In this document: piece after piece, positions 41,201 to 49,941 of the stretch | How the letters are laid out: every line of letters starts with the position of its first letter | Numbering within the stretch: position 1 is the stretch's first letter | Assembly: GCF_004349265.1 (NCBI RefSeq) | Contig: NZ_SMFL01000004.1 | Span: forward strand, 219,150 to 283,149 | Length of the DNA stretch: 64,000 nucleotides | Reading direction: 5' to 3' | Origin: Dyadobacter psychrotolerans | Lineage (GTDB): Bacteria > Bacteroidota > Bacteroidia > Cytophagales > Spirosomataceae | Notes under the pieces: model-generated | What the model was told of the DNA's origin: nothing | The model's input: the letters and a program-made list of their open reading frames with translations, nothing else | Databases searched by the model: none | Position numbers and translations under genes: made by a program

Positions 41201-42117
41201 ATTCCCGGCTTTGTTTGGAAAGCACTGCAGGGGTAGGGAGCCTTTTCTATTTTGATGTTGATTTCAAGCCCGTAGAAGATGAACAGGAGTTTGTCTGGTT
41301 AAATTCGGATCGTATCAGACGGGTGATGATCGTTGACGATAACGTAAGTAATGGAAGAATACTCAAACGGATGCTCAGCAATAAAAATATTGAGGCTGAC
41401 TTTGTCTCCGGCGGCAGACAGGCCATTGATCGCATTGAATCCGGCCAGAATTACGATGTTGTCCTGATGGATTACCATATGCCTGATATGGATGGTCTTC
41501 AGACGATCAGTTACCTTAAAAGCAGCATAGGTTATTACCTTCCGGTCATTCTGCTGAACAGGTCGTCAGAAGAGGAGATGCTGGTTCACACCGGAGAAGA
41601 GCAGGGCGTGCAGGCCCGGCTGGTTAAACCAGTCAAAATACAGCAGCTTTTTCGCGCATTGGGTGATCTGGATTTTGACAGAAATATGGATGCAAATGCC
41701 AAACCTGGCAATAAAATCCAATCAGATCAGTGGCCAATAACGGAAAATTATACCATTTTAGTCGTCGAAGATCATATGATAAATATGCTTTTAGTCAGGA
41801 CAATGCTTGGGAAAATTTTACCAAACATTAACCTGATTGAAGCTGTGAATGGAGTGCTAGCGGTGGAAGCATTCGTACGGCAAAAGCCTGACCTGATATT
41901 TATGGATATTCAAATGCCTGAAATGAATGGATATGAAGCAGCAATTAAGATCAGGAAACTCGAAACAGGTCACAGAACACCGATCATAGCTTTAACTGCC
42001 GGGATTGTCAAGGGCGAACGCGAGAAGTGTATAGCCGCAGGAATGGACGACTATTTGACCAAACCGGTTTTAAAAGATACGCTCGAAAAAACAATTCGAA
42101 AGTGGTTATTAAACTAA
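38209..42117 (+). CDS. Hybrid sensor histidine kinase with multiple PAS domains and two receivers
   Basis: 1302 residues, no membrane helix, so probably a cytosolic sensor. A unique N-terminal region (1-145) precedes about five PAS domains: about 149-265 (SWTEIYGYEIDETLGKSF), 267-385 (NDAFKAQTGYDEFEITG), 390-515, 520-640 and 645-770, several ending in the PAC motif (DITRLK, DISARKR, DITQRKE, ITHRKQ, DITARK). Then the H-box FLANMSHEIRTPLNGIIGF (His near 801), N box LLNLMSNAVKFT, G boxes DTGIGIE and FGGTGLGINIS. Two receivers follow: first with VMIVDDN and VVLMDYHMPDMDG, second with ILVVEDH and LIFMDIQMPEMNGYE, its Lys in DYLTKPV. No transcriptional regulator adjoins it, so its output partner is elsewhere. 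A terminator follows. Confidence 0.94.
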   Translation: MNYLRGELFARLQGDEYLYDFIRAFAVDGLLVSDTGIDGNYWADKTLLRTLYGSDYQEQTRLPDDFLHKLNEIRKVLQAGLGLLVSEKFHYKNKESGLSLAIKTEVLGSAAGGIADNIILLAVKFGHADENEPIPEQKLQDNEAIYRWRDPEMLLANMRDVLIIISPEGLFLYASRSWTEIYGYEIDETLGKSFIPFVHPDDLEICLKTLQDTVTSGVALPGIEHRILHKDGSWSWSLTTAKIDSESGEIILTSHDITRLKNSEQKLRELALVASATRDLILITNEKGEIAWVNDAFKAQTGYDEFEITGRKLLDVIEDSDAKPQVVGCLEKVLCNPDVMHDEIRMSSRAGIAFWVELTVTSVFDANGACTNLIAVMRDISARKRSDLELKRTREMLEQTNSVARVGGWEYSLKDEKIYWTSVTKEIHEVEPDFEPTMATAMLFYKEGPGREKMEMAIRESLANGGSYDMELEMITARGNEIWGRIMGASEFHDGKCIRLYGSFQDITQRKEAENKLSQSAELLQKLTNQAPGSLYQFQLFDDGKINFPYFSSGLTKDYLPSLKDLNFDRAHLLSLIHPDDVNGFVKSIYKSAQDLEKWEEDFRVLIPENQVTWLRGESLPERLENSVMWHGYLQNITHRKQAEDKLLRSEAKFRSLYDSTSDAVVLFDQNGFLDCNEAALKMFNIERDPNSEPLLLCSMFPLHQPNGEESDVLSKRHIATAYQQGSLSAEWSFIRRTDDVEEEFISEVLLNVIDINGQKVMQAVVRDITARKMAELQLSEAREHAEAANKLKSEFLANMSHEIRTPLNGIIGFTDLLLKTRLDDTQRQYMSMVLQSANSLLEIVNDILDFSKIEAGKLELVWEKTDLLELCGQVADLVTYQAHQKDLEILLDISSDIPHFIHTDSVRLKQILLNLMSNAVKFTPSGEIELKVEVISVKADNTHTFRFSVRDTGIGIELQNQQKIFEAFEQEDSSTTKRFGGTGLGINISSNLLAMMNSRLCLESTAGVGSLFYFDVDFKPVEDEQEFVWLNSDRIRRVMIVDDNVSNGRILKRMLSNKNIEADFVSGGRQAIDRIESGQNYDVVLMDYHMPDMDGLQTISYLKSSIGYYLPVILLNRSSEEEMLVHTGEEQGVQARLVKPVKIQQLFRALGDLDFDRNMDANAKPGNKIQSDQWPITENYTILVVEDHMINMLLVRTMLGKILPNINLIEAVNGVLAVEAFVRQKPDLIFMDIQMPEMNGYEAAIKIRKLETGHRTPIIALTAGIVKGEREKCIAAGMDDYLTKPVLKDTLEKTIRKWLLN

Positions 42118-42120
42118 AAT

Positions 42121-42150
42121 GAGCGGTCAGGATGCTGCCGCTCGCTTTTT
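42121..42150. terminator. Terminator after the hybrid kinase gene
   Basis: GAGCGGTCAG (42121-42130) pairs with CTGCCGCTC around a GATG loop, with one bulged base, followed by GCTTTTT. It lies 4 nt after the kinase stop and before the convergent SDR gene end. Confidence 0.8.
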
Positions 42151-42165
42151 GTTGACTTATTTGTA

Positions 42166-43023
42166 TTATCCGTTAACTACCTGTCCTCCGTTTGGATGCA
42201 GTACCTGGCCGCTGAAATAGGTCGAATCTTCACTGGCCAAAAACACATAACTTGGTGCCACCTCGCAAGGCTGGCCCGGCCGTTTCAGAGGCGTATCTTT
42301 TCCGAATTTCTCTACTTTTTCAGGCGTAAAGGTCGACGGAATCAGTGGCGTCCAGATAGGACCTGGTGCTACGGCGTTTACACGAATGCCCTTTTCAGCC
42401 AGATTTCCTGACAGTGATCTTGTAAATGCAACGATTGCGCCCTTTGTTGACGAATAGTCAAGCAAAGCGGGACTGCCGTGATATGTCGTTACAGAAGTTG
42501 TGTTTATAATTGTATCACCTTCTTTTAAATGCGGCAATGCTGCCTGCGTGATATAAAAAAATGAAAAAATATTTGTTTGAAACGTTTTAGTAAGCTGTTG
42601 AGAAGATATATCACCTATATCTTCCTTCGGGTGCTGCTCGGCAGCATTATTTACCAGAATGTTTAATTGTCCAAACTCGGCAACGGTCTTTTCAACCATT
42701 TCTTTACAGAAGGTCTCGTCTCTTACATCTCCCATGATCAGAAGACAGCTTTTTCCCTCTGCTTCCACAAGCTCCTTGGTCTTTAACGCATCCTGATCCT
42801 CATCCAGATAGCCAATTGCAACATTCGCTCCCTCACGAGCAAAATGAACGGCAACCGATCTACCGATGCCGCTATCGCCTCCTGTTATCAAAGCTGTTTT
42901 ACCTTCAAGTTTTCCGCTTCCCCGGTAATTTTCGCGAATTACAACAGGTTCCGGGTTCATTGCTTCTTCAATGCCAGGCTGTTTGCTTTGGGTTTGCCCT
43001 TTTGTTTCTATTTCAAATTTCAT
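42166..43023 (-). CDS. SDR-family oxidoreductase (YhdF/general-stress type)
   Basis: 285 residues. A 40-residue N-terminal extension (KGQTQSKQPGIEEAMNPEPV) is typical of the YhdF/GSP39 group of short-chain dehydrogenases. The Rossmann motif TGGDSGIGRSVAVHFAREGA, NNAAEQHPKEDI, the catalytic YSSTKGAI (Tyr and Lys), and VNAVAPGPIWTPLIPS are intact; it ends SGQVLHPNGGQVVNG. NAD(P)-dependent; members reduce sugars or aldehydes, often in stress responses. Substrate unknown. It stands alone, convergent with the hybrid kinase gene. Confidence 0.92.
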   Translation of the reverse strand: MKFEIETKGQTQSKQPGIEEAMNPEPVVIRENYRGSGKLEGKTALITGGDSGIGRSVAVHFAREGANVAIGYLDEDQDALKTKELVEAEGKSCLLIMGDVRDETFCKEMVEKTVAEFGQLNILVNNAAEQHPKEDIGDISSQQLTKTFQTNIFSFFYITQAALPHLKEGDTIINTTSVTTYHGSPALLDYSSTKGAIVAFTRSLSGNLAEKGIRVNAVAPGPIWTPLIPSTFTPEKVEKFGKDTPLKRPGQPCEVAPSYVFLASEDSTYFSGQVLHPNGGQVVNG

Positions 43024-43304
43024 GGTTTTATCATTTAAATGGCGTAAAAATTTTCTTGCCGCATGGTTGGAAACAATGATGCCATAGCCTAAACCAACCG
43101 AAATGGTTATTGTAGGGTATTAACTCTGGATAGGTACCTGCGGAAAATTGAGTAAAGAATTTCTCAACCGGCTAAACCATCGACGAATTCAGCTCTTTTC
43201 CCGTTTTTTATCAGTTCCTGATGTTTAAAGGCATAATTATAATGATACAAACATCGGTCTGGGGCGCCATGGCGTGTTCCTTTTTATAGGATGCTTGTTA
43301 ACTT

Positions 43305-44579
43305 ATGACAGATATGGAAACCAAAAGAGTAATCATTGTTGGCGGGGGATTTGCCGGAATCAACCTGGCGCAAAAACTCTCTAAGAATAAAACGTTTGAA
43401 ATAACATTGGTCGACAAAAATAATTATAACTTTTTTCCGCCTCTGCTCTATCAGGTCGCTACCGGTTTTCTGGAAGCTTCCAATATCAGTTATCCGTTTC
43501 GCAAATTTTTCCAGGACAAAAATAATCTCCGATTCAGCCTCGGCGAATTCAAACGGGTAATTCCTGAATTGAACAAAATTGAAACAGACTCTTGTGAGCT
43601 TTTTTATGATTATCTGGTTTTCGCTACCGGAACTGAAAGTAATTTTTTTGGTATGGAAAATGTAAAGAAGAACTCGGTGCCAATGAAAACAGTACAGGAT
43701 GCATTGGTTTTAAGAAACCATGTTTTGATGAATAAAGAAAAAGCCACCAGGACTAGCGATGAGCTAGAAAGAAAAAAGCTGCTGACGATTGTGGTTGCCG
43801 GAGCCGGGCCAACGGGTGTAGAGGTTTCCGGGATGCTGGCAGAAATGAACAGAAGTATCTTTAAAAAAGATTACCCGGAGTTGAAAAGGGAAGAAGCGCA
43901 GGTCTATCTGGTAGACGCGCTGCCGGTTGTTTTAAACCCGATGACAAAAAAATCGCAGGAGCAAACGCTGCATAAATTAAAGGGGTTAGGAATAAACGTG
44001 TTATTAAATCATGCAGTGAAAGACTATGTAGACGACGTGGTTACTTTTGACAACGGAAACACAATTGAGACAAAAACACTGATCTGGACCTCTGGAGTAA
44101 CTGCTACCAATCTTGAAGGATTGCCCAAGGAGGTTTTAGGTAAAGGAAAACGTGTAATGGTCGACGGATATAACCTGGTTAATGGCATGAGAAATATTTA
44201 TGCGATAGGGGATATCTGTTTTATGACCGCAGATGAAAAATTTCCGCAGGGGCATCCCCAACTGGCGCAGGTAGCCATTCAGCAAGCCAAAAATCTGTCC
44301 GAAAATCTTGAAAGAATCGCTGAAAAGAAAGAACAAAAATTATTCTCCTACACCGATAAGGGAACCATGGCAATTATTGGTGTCAACAAGGCTGTGGCTG
44401 ACTTGCCTGGAAACATTCATTTCAAGGGATTTATAGCGTATTTTATGTGGCTCTTTGTACATCTGTTCTCGCTTATCAGATATCGGAACCAGGTTAAAAC
44501 TTTCTACAATTGGCTCGTAGCTTTTTTTACACGCGACCAGTCGCTTAGATTTATTATCGAAACTAAGCCGGACAAGTAA
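43305..44579 (+). CDS. ndh: Type II NADH:quinone oxidoreductase (NDH-2)
   Basis: 424 residues, normal for bacterial NDH-2. It passes electrons from NADH to quinone without pumping protons. FAD motif VIIVGGGFAGINLAQKL at the start, the FFPPLLYQVATGFLE quinone-site region, IVVAGAGPTGVEVSGMLAEM for NADH, and NIYAIGDICFM for the second FAD contact. LAQVAIQQAKNLSENL is the conserved helix near 325. The C-terminus has amphipathic/hydrophobic stretches (FIAYFMWLFVHLFSLI) for attachment to the inner membrane. Monocistronic by context. Membrane-peripheral, faces the cytosol. Confidence 0.93.
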   Translation: MTDMETKRVIIVGGGFAGINLAQKLSKNKTFEITLVDKNNYNFFPPLLYQVATGFLEASNISYPFRKFFQDKNNLRFSLGEFKRVIPELNKIETDSCELFYDYLVFATGTESNFFGMENVKKNSVPMKTVQDALVLRNHVLMNKEKATRTSDELERKKLLTIVVAGAGPTGVEVSGMLAEMNRSIFKKDYPELKREEAQVYLVDALPVVLNPMTKKSQEQTLHKLKGLGINVLLNHAVKDYVDDVVTFDNGNTIETKTLIWTSGVTATNLEGLPKEVLGKGKRVMVDGYNLVNGMRNIYAIGDICFMTADEKFPQGHPQLAQVAIQQAKNLSENLERIAEKKEQKLFSYTDKGTMAIIGVNKAVADLPGNIHFKGFIAYFMWLFVHLFSLIRYRNQVKTFYNWLVAFFTRDQSLRFIIETKPDK

Positions 44580-44621
44580 TTTTGCCGGCGTAACCCTGAG
44601 CAGTATTGCCCATGGTTTATT

Positions 44622-45038
44622 TCATTCAGAAAACCGTTCAAGTGCTTCCTGCGTGAGTGGTGTAAAAAAGTTAACCAGATTACCATCAGGATCTCTCATT
44701 AGCAGCGAGCGGTTACCCCATGGCATAGTCGTCGGTTTCTGAACAACACGGTCTGCAAGAAAACCTGTTAATCGCTGATATGCATCATCCACATCATCGA
44801 GACGAAATTCTATTATAACTGAGCGGTTATTTGCTGCACTGGCTACATCGTTTCCTCCAAAAAATGCAAGCGTGCGTATACTTCCAATAGCAAGCGTTGC
44901 CAGTGGCGTACGGATTTCGGCAAAATCGTCAGTAAACCTTGTTACCGGCAAGCCGGTGATTTGCCCATAAAAATCAACGAGACGGTTGATGTCTGCGGTA
45001 ATAATGCGGACTGCGGAAAAATTCATAATAGATGTCAT
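44622..45038 (-). CDS. VOC-superfamily protein
   Basis: 138 residues from ATG 45036-45038 (MTSIMNF); the open frame reaches a GTG at 45053. Two beta-alpha-beta-beta-beta modules: VRIITADINRLVDFYGQITG then the second with VIIEFRLDDVDDAYQRLTGF, RSLLMRDPDGNLVNFFTPL at the end. The last motif, with Pro-Asp-Gly-Asn-Leu and a Glu/Asn position, is characteristic of glyoxalase-like proteins. Probably binds a metal or small ligand; no neighbour indicates the substrate. Distinct in sequence from the VOC protein at 22.8 kb. Confidence 0.87.
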   Translation of the reverse strand: MTSIMNFSAVRIITADINRLVDFYGQITGLPVTRFTDDFAEIRTPLATLAIGSIRTLAFFGGNDVASAANNRSVIIEFRLDDVDDAYQRLTGFLADRVVQKPTTMPWGNRSLLMRDPDGNLVNFFTPLTQEALERFSE

Positions 45039-45104
45039 TTGTTTGAATGACACAAAGGAAGAGCAGCTGCGTGACAGCCTTATGTCAGCAGCGCTGAATT
45101 TATT

Positions 45105-48100
45105 TTATCTGTTTACAAGTTCCAGCAGATCTTTTTTAGAGAGTGATTTTAAAATCGAAACGTCTGTTTTGACCAGGTCTTCGGCCAGATCTTTTTTAGA
45201 TTCCTGCATGGTCATGATCTTTTCTTCAATGGTATTGGGGCAGATCATTCTGACTGCAATAACATTTTTCTTTTGCCCGATCCGGTAGCTTCGGTCGATT
45301 GCCTGGTTTTCCACTGCCGGGTTCCACCATGGGTCGACCAGGTACACATAATCCGCCTCGGTCAGATTCAGTCCGGTTCCACCTGCTTTCAAACTAATCA
45401 GAAAAACCCGGACATTTTCATTGTTTTGGAAATTGTCAACTCTTGCGGCCCTGTCTTTGGTTTGCCCTGTGAGGTATTCAAAAGTTATATTGCGCGCTAA
45501 CAGCTGCTCTTTTATCAGATCAAGCATGGTAACGAATTGGGAGAAAACCAAGATTTTATGCTGCGGCGATTTGTTTTCGATCTGTTCGATCAGCACATCA
45601 ATTTTTGCTGACGCGTTTCCATAGTACAAATCGTCGTTGAGCAAAGCCGGCGAATCGCAGATCTGGCGCAGCTTGGTGAGTCCCTGCAAAACATGCAGGC
45701 TTTCTCTTGGAATGTCCAGTTCACTTTTTGTATTCAGAAAATTAAAGAATTCCATTTCATAGGCGTTATAAACCTTCCGCTGTTCTTCGCCCATTTCGCA
45801 GTAGAGCACCATCTCGGTTTTATCCGGAAGCTCTTTGGCTACCTGCTTTTTAGTCCTTCTTAACACAAAAGGACTTATCTTCCTTTGCAGATCTCTTGCC
45901 CGGTCCTGGTCGTGGAAACGGTCAATTGGGGTAGAGTAGTGATTTTGAAACTGAATCTTATTTCCCAAAAGCCCAGGGCATGCAAATGAAAGCTGTCCGT
46001 AAAGATCAAAAGTGTTGTTTTCGACAGGCGTTCCGGTCAGTACGATCCTGTTTCTGGCAGCAAGTAAACGGGCTGCTTTGTAACGCTGTGAATCCGGATT
46101 TTTTATCGCCTGCGATTCATCCAGGAAAATATAATTGAAGGTATATTTTTTTAGAAAATTAATATCGGAAAGCAATGTACCGTAAGAGGTCAGGATGATT
46201 TCGTAGTTGCCAAAGTCATTGACATCTTTCACCCGCCCGGAACCATATATGGTTAGTACTCTAATACTTGGTGCAAACTTCTCAACTTCCGCCCGCCAGT
46301 TGAAAATCAAAGAAGTTGGCACGACGATAAGGTTCGTATTAAACGATTGCTTTTTTCTTTGGGAAAGAACAAAAGCGATAATCTGCAAAGTTTTGCCAAG
46401 TCCCATATCATCAGCCAGACAACCGCCGAAGCCAAAGTCATCAAGAAAATTCAGCCAGTTCAAACCTTCTTTTTGGTAATCCCTCAATGTAGCATTCAGC
46501 TCGCCGGGAACTGCAACATCCTGAATTGAATCGAAATCGGCAAATCTGGACTTGTAAAACCCAATTTGTTCGCGTACCTCTTTGCTCAACAGTTCTGCCT
46601 CATACATTTCGCCAATGCTGGCAAAATTAATTTTTGACGTCCTTATCGTCTCGCCGGTAACTTCGCCGGAATCAAAATAGCTGGCAAATTTTTCAATCCA
46701 CTCAGCTGGTAAAATTCCCATTGTACCGTCGTCGAGAGCAATGTATTTACTTTTATTTTTAACGGCTTTATGCAAATGTTTTAATGTGACTTTTTGCTTT
46801 CCAAACTGAACGCTGGCAGTTGTATCAAACCAGTTAATACCGCTCACAACATGGATTGTGATCTTGGGCTTATTAGAATTGAGCTTGTTTTTGTTTAGTT
46901 TGTTAAAACCTAAAACCTGAACATTCTGATTTTTCCACTCCTCAAAAGTATCCAGGAACCATTCTTCGTTCAGGAAAATGTCTTTATGCAGGTAGAAGAA
47001 ATGTCGTTCCGGCTGATCCTGAAAATCAGCATGAAGCCTTGTCAGAGAAGTTGAAAAGCGGAGCTCTTCATCCTGATCCCTTTCGACCGTAAAAGGATAG
47101 CCATGATTATCGGTTGAGTAAATTTGCTTTTTTGAAAAAACCGATACCTCCACGCCTCCGTATTTCATTACCGGTGTGATCAGTACATAATTGCCAAAAT
47201 CTTCCAAATAAATAATCTTTTGCACGGCGTCATTAAAGCCATTTTCTTCCCTTTGTATTTCCGTCGCCGGTTTCAAAAAAGAATAGGTCAGCCTGATCTT
47301 ATCTTCCAGCTTAGAAAGCACAGTGGTTCTGAACTCTTCAAATTTGGCATGAAAGATGATTATTTTCTGGTGGTGTTTTTTGAAAAACGAGATTACCTGA
47401 AGCACATCAGGATTGTCGATCAGATAAAGCGTATCCTGGGCGAAAACGAAGTAGTCGTAGCGAAGCAGTAATTTTTCCAGATCTAAAGTTTTTTCAGCCA
47501 GCAGCAGCTTGCCTGAAACTTCGTAAAACTGATCCTTTTGATCTACGTTAATATGAAGATCAAGATAGGTCCTGACGATCCTGACCGGTTCCAGCGAGGA
47601 TGCGCTTATGTTTTCCGAAGCGGCTAAATTATGATAGTAGAACTCCAGTTGAGAGGGATTTTTGACGATCGACTTTAAGCCTTCCAGATCCGTCTCCGGT
47701 TTTTTCTCACGATGGTGATTTTGAAATCTGGCAACAGCAGAAAGAAATTTAAGCTGTTCGGCATCATCCACATTCCATAAAATATCAAGCGGATTAACCA
47801 GGTTTAGCGGATTTTTGATTTTGCCGTCCTTGGTTGTCTGCGCTTCAAATAGAGAAATGTAAAACTGATCGTAATATTTATGCTGACCGATGACGACAAT
47901 CATTTTTGACTTTTCTGCCGTCTCCTGCGCATTTTGCAAATGCAATGATTTGATTGGCAGCAGCTGGTTCTCCAAAAGCGTTACCGAAGCCGGGTTGACA
48001 GCAAGCAGCTCTTTTTTTCGCGGTTTTACAGTCAGTGTCCGGTTTGCATACTCCAGCTCAAAGTAAAGATCAACATCCGGCTCGTTTTCCAGTCCGTATT

Positions 48101-48494
48101 CAGCAGCTACTGGTTTTATCTTTTCAATTCTTGTTTTTTTATCAAAAAAAGCCCGCAGGTCTTTTCGGTCCATCAGGTTGTAAAGTACACGTGTCTGATG
48201 TTCGCAAAGTTTCTTCTTAGGTATTCTACATTCACAATGCAGGTGAAGATCCTTGCCGGTTTGATTTACAGTTACTTCTATTGTATCAGCAAAACCCGAC
48301 TGAATATTGAAAACTGCATCGTCGATACCGATGAATTTTGGCTGCAGATCAAAATAGCCGCGGCTTTCTGTCTCCGGAAGCTGGGCACTGTGTTGCAGCA
48401 AATGGCTGTTAGTCAATGCAGAAACCGTAAGATTTACAAAAACAAAATCATGCAGTTCTGAGAACGATCCATCGTTTGTTTGACTGTTCAGCAT
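45105..48494 (-). CDS. SNF2-family helicase with N-terminal SWIM zinc finger
   Basis: 1129 residues. Near 85-105 a SWIM finger CECRIPKKKLCEHQ (Cys-x-Cys-x8-Cys-x-His) suggests nucleic-acid or protein binding. A long N-terminal region of about 650 residues precedes the motor. The helicase motifs are all visible: GCLADDMGLGKTLQIIAF (Walker A), VVPTSLIFNW, FLDESQAIKNPDS (Walker B, DESQ), LTGTPVENNTFDLYGQLSF, then the second lobe with ILVFSQFVTMLDLI, LISLKAGGTGLNLTEADYV and QAIDRSYRIGQKKNV. It is an ATP-driven translocase of the bacterial RapA/Snf2-type class; in bacteria such proteins remodel transcription or repair complexes. The particular target is unknown. Gap to the next leftward gene is 51 nt. 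Confidence 0.93.
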   Translation of the reverse strand: MLNSQTNDGSFSELHDFVFVNLTVSALTNSHLLQHSAQLPETESRGYFDLQPKFIGIDDAVFNIQSGFADTIEVTVNQTGKDLHLHCECRIPKKKLCEHQTRVLYNLMDRKDLRAFFDKKTRIEKIKPVAAEYGLENEPDVDLYFELEYANRTLTVKPRKKELLAVNPASVTLLENQLLPIKSLHLQNAQETAEKSKMIVVIGQHKYYDQFYISLFEAQTTKDGKIKNPLNLVNPLDILWNVDDAEQLKFLSAVARFQNHHREKKPETDLEGLKSIVKNPSQLEFYYHNLAASENISASSLEPVRIVRTYLDLHINVDQKDQFYEVSGKLLLAEKTLDLEKLLLRYDYFVFAQDTLYLIDNPDVLQVISFFKKHHQKIIIFHAKFEEFRTTVLSKLEDKIRLTYSFLKPATEIQREENGFNDAVQKIIYLEDFGNYVLITPVMKYGGVEVSVFSKKQIYSTDNHGYPFTVERDQDEELRFSTSLTRLHADFQDQPERHFFYLHKDIFLNEEWFLDTFEEWKNQNVQVLGFNKLNKNKLNSNKPKITIHVVSGINWFDTTASVQFGKQKVTLKHLHKAVKNKSKYIALDDGTMGILPAEWIEKFASYFDSGEVTGETIRTSKINFASIGEMYEAELLSKEVREQIGFYKSRFADFDSIQDVAVPGELNATLRDYQKEGLNWLNFLDDFGFGGCLADDMGLGKTLQIIAFVLSQRKKQSFNTNLIVVPTSLIFNWRAEVEKFAPSIRVLTIYGSGRVKDVNDFGNYEIILTSYGTLLSDINFLKKYTFNYIFLDESQAIKNPDSQRYKAARLLAARNRIVLTGTPVENNTFDLYGQLSFACPGLLGNKIQFQNHYSTPIDRFHDQDRARDLQRKISPFVLRRTKKQVAKELPDKTEMVLYCEMGEEQRKVYNAYEMEFFNFLNTKSELDIPRESLHVLQGLTKLRQICDSPALLNDDLYYGNASAKIDVLIEQIENKSPQHKILVFSQFVTMLDLIKEQLLARNITFEYLTGQTKDRAARVDNFQNNENVRVFLISLKAGGTGLNLTEADYVYLVDPWWNPAVENQAIDRSYRIGQKKNVIAVRMICPNTIEEKIMTMQESKKDLAEDLVKTDVSILKSLSKKDLLELVNR

Positions 48495-48526
48495 TCGCGA
48501 TTTCTCTGGGAGATTAGTTTTAATAT

Positions 48527-49324
48527 TTAATAACTCTTCAAAACGCTTTTGATAACAGAATCTTTCTGAGCCGGCGTAAAGTTGTAATTGTATTTATAAA
48601 GTGAATTTTCCCAGTCTCCATAGACAGGATTTGGCAAAACAATAAAGCGCTTTCCGAATTCAGAAGCAGATGCAATCGTGTTTTTTGCTCTTTCCTCTGA
48701 AGTTTTTTTATCAAACAAAACGCTGAAGTCACCTAAGTTATCACCGATCAGCATGACAATATCATACTTTTCGGCGATGGCCTGACGACGCGGTTCCTTG
48801 GAGGAGACCGCTCCTTTTAAAATGAGCTGTTCATTAACCGCATCCGGAAAATCCTTCTGGACCAAATTGGCCAGTGTGCCTTTTCGTTCTGTTTCAGCAC
48901 GGTTAGTAAGGTAATATATTTTTACACCTTTTGAAGAAGCATACTTTAAAAATGACCTGGCTCCGGGAACAGTATCAGCCTTGGCGAGGGCGGTCCATTC
49001 CTCCCAGGATTTTTGTTCATAATCCTTACCAACCAAAGATTGTTTTACATCGTATGGACTATTATCCAGGACGGTCTCGTCAATGTCGGTTACGATTGCA
49101 AGGGGTTTGTTATGTGTCAGCAGCAAAGCCTGATCCAGTCTTATTTTGGCCAGGTTGTAAGCCTGAAAACATAGCGCCTGATACTCGGCAGCCCGCTGTT
49201 GAAAAAGTGAAGCCAATAACTTGCCGTTAGCGGTAATATTTTGAGCTGCAGGCGGCGATTGGGGTATTTTTGCAGTCGTACATCCGGCAATCAGCACTGC
49301 AAGTAGGATAAAACATTTTTTCAT
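48527..49324 (-). CDS. Lipoprotein e(P4)-family acid phosphatase/5'-nucleotidase
   Basis: 265 residues. The lipobox LIAGCT at about residue 15 predicts an outer-membrane or periplasmic lipoprotein. The HAD motifs are VTDIDETVLDNS (nucleophile Asp and the following Asp), YYLTNRAE (motif II Thr), an invariant Lys region AVSSKEPRRQ and VMLIGDNLGDF (motif IV). The family (class C acid phosphatases, e(P4) of Haemophilus) dephosphorylates nucleotides such as NMN and AMP outside the cytosol. It is 32 nt downstream-adjacent to the SNF2 gene's start on the same strand and lies before it in transcription. Confidence 0.92.
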   Translation of the reverse strand: MKKCFILLAVLIAGCTTAKIPQSPPAAQNITANGKLLASLFQQRAAEYQALCFQAYNLAKIRLDQALLLTHNKPLAIVTDIDETVLDNSPYDVKQSLVGKDYEQKSWEEWTALAKADTVPGARSFLKYASSKGVKIYYLTNRAETERKGTLANLVQKDFPDAVNEQLILKGAVSSKEPRRQAIAEKYDIVMLIGDNLGDFSVLFDKKTSEERAKNTIASASEFGKRFIVLPNPVYGDWENSLYKYNYNFTPAQKDSVIKSVLKSY

Positions 49325-49426
49325 AAGACAAAGTAAGGCATAAAAAACTAATAAAATTAACGAAATTGCACAGTGCCGAAGCAGGTGCGGGGTGTAGAGA
49401 AATCAATTTGAAATAAAACAGAAATC

Positions 49427-49876
49427 ATGAAAATAGGAATCGCAGCAGACCACGGCGGATACGAATTAAAGGAGAATCTTAAAACATTTTTAAGCTCAAT
49501 TGGCTATCAGGTTCAGGATTTTGGCGCCTTTCAAATGGATTCGAAAGATGACTATCCCGATTTTGTTATTCCGCTTGGAAAGGCAATTGTTGCAGGTGAG
49601 GTGGATCGTGGCATCGCTGTCTGCGGAAGCGGGGTAGGCGCTTCTGTTGCAGCCAACAAACTTACCGGCGTAAGAGCCGCGCTGATCAATGATCACTTCT
49701 CGGCGCATCAGGGTGTGGAAGATGATAATCTGAATATGCTTTGTCTGGGCGGACGGGTAACGGGCACCATGGCTGCACAGGAACTGGCTATCGCATTTTT
49801 AAAAGCTGAATTTACCGCAGAGGAGCGGCATCTGCGACGTTTGGCAAAGGTGGCGAAGCTCGAAGGCGAAAAGTAA
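49427..49876 (+). CDS. rpiB: Ribose 5-phosphate isomerase B
   Basis: 149 residues, the normal RpiB size. It interconverts ribose 5-phosphate and ribulose 5-phosphate (pentose phosphate pathway); some relatives act on allose 6-phosphate or galactose 6-phosphate (LacA/LacB). The family signature is complete: GIAADHGGYELKENL with the substrate Asp/His, DFVIPLGKAIVAGE, GIAVCGSGVGASVAANK with the catalytic Cys (about 65), VRAALINDHFSAHQGVEDDN, and NMLCLGGRVTG. A probable terminator follows. Confidence 0.95.
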   Translation: MKIGIAADHGGYELKENLKTFLSSIGYQVQDFGAFQMDSKDDYPDFVIPLGKAIVAGEVDRGIAVCGSGVGASVAANKLTGVRAALINDHFSAHQGVEDDNLNMLCLGGRVTGTMAAQELAIAFLKAEFTAEERHLRRLAKVAKLEGEK

Positions 49877-49896
49877 AAAAACAGGCCTTCACTTTC

Positions 49897-49920
49897 AATG
49901 CCATCCGATCGGGTGGCATT
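49897..49920 (+). terminator. Probable terminator after rpiB
   Basis: AATGCCA (49897-49903) pairs with TGGCATT (49914-49920), with additional inner pairs, followed by ATTATTTT. The T-tract is broken, so it is a moderate terminator. It lies 20 nt after the rpiB stop and before the DUF481-like gene. Confidence 0.6.
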
Positions 49921-49941
49921 ATTATTTTGCGGGAAATTTTA

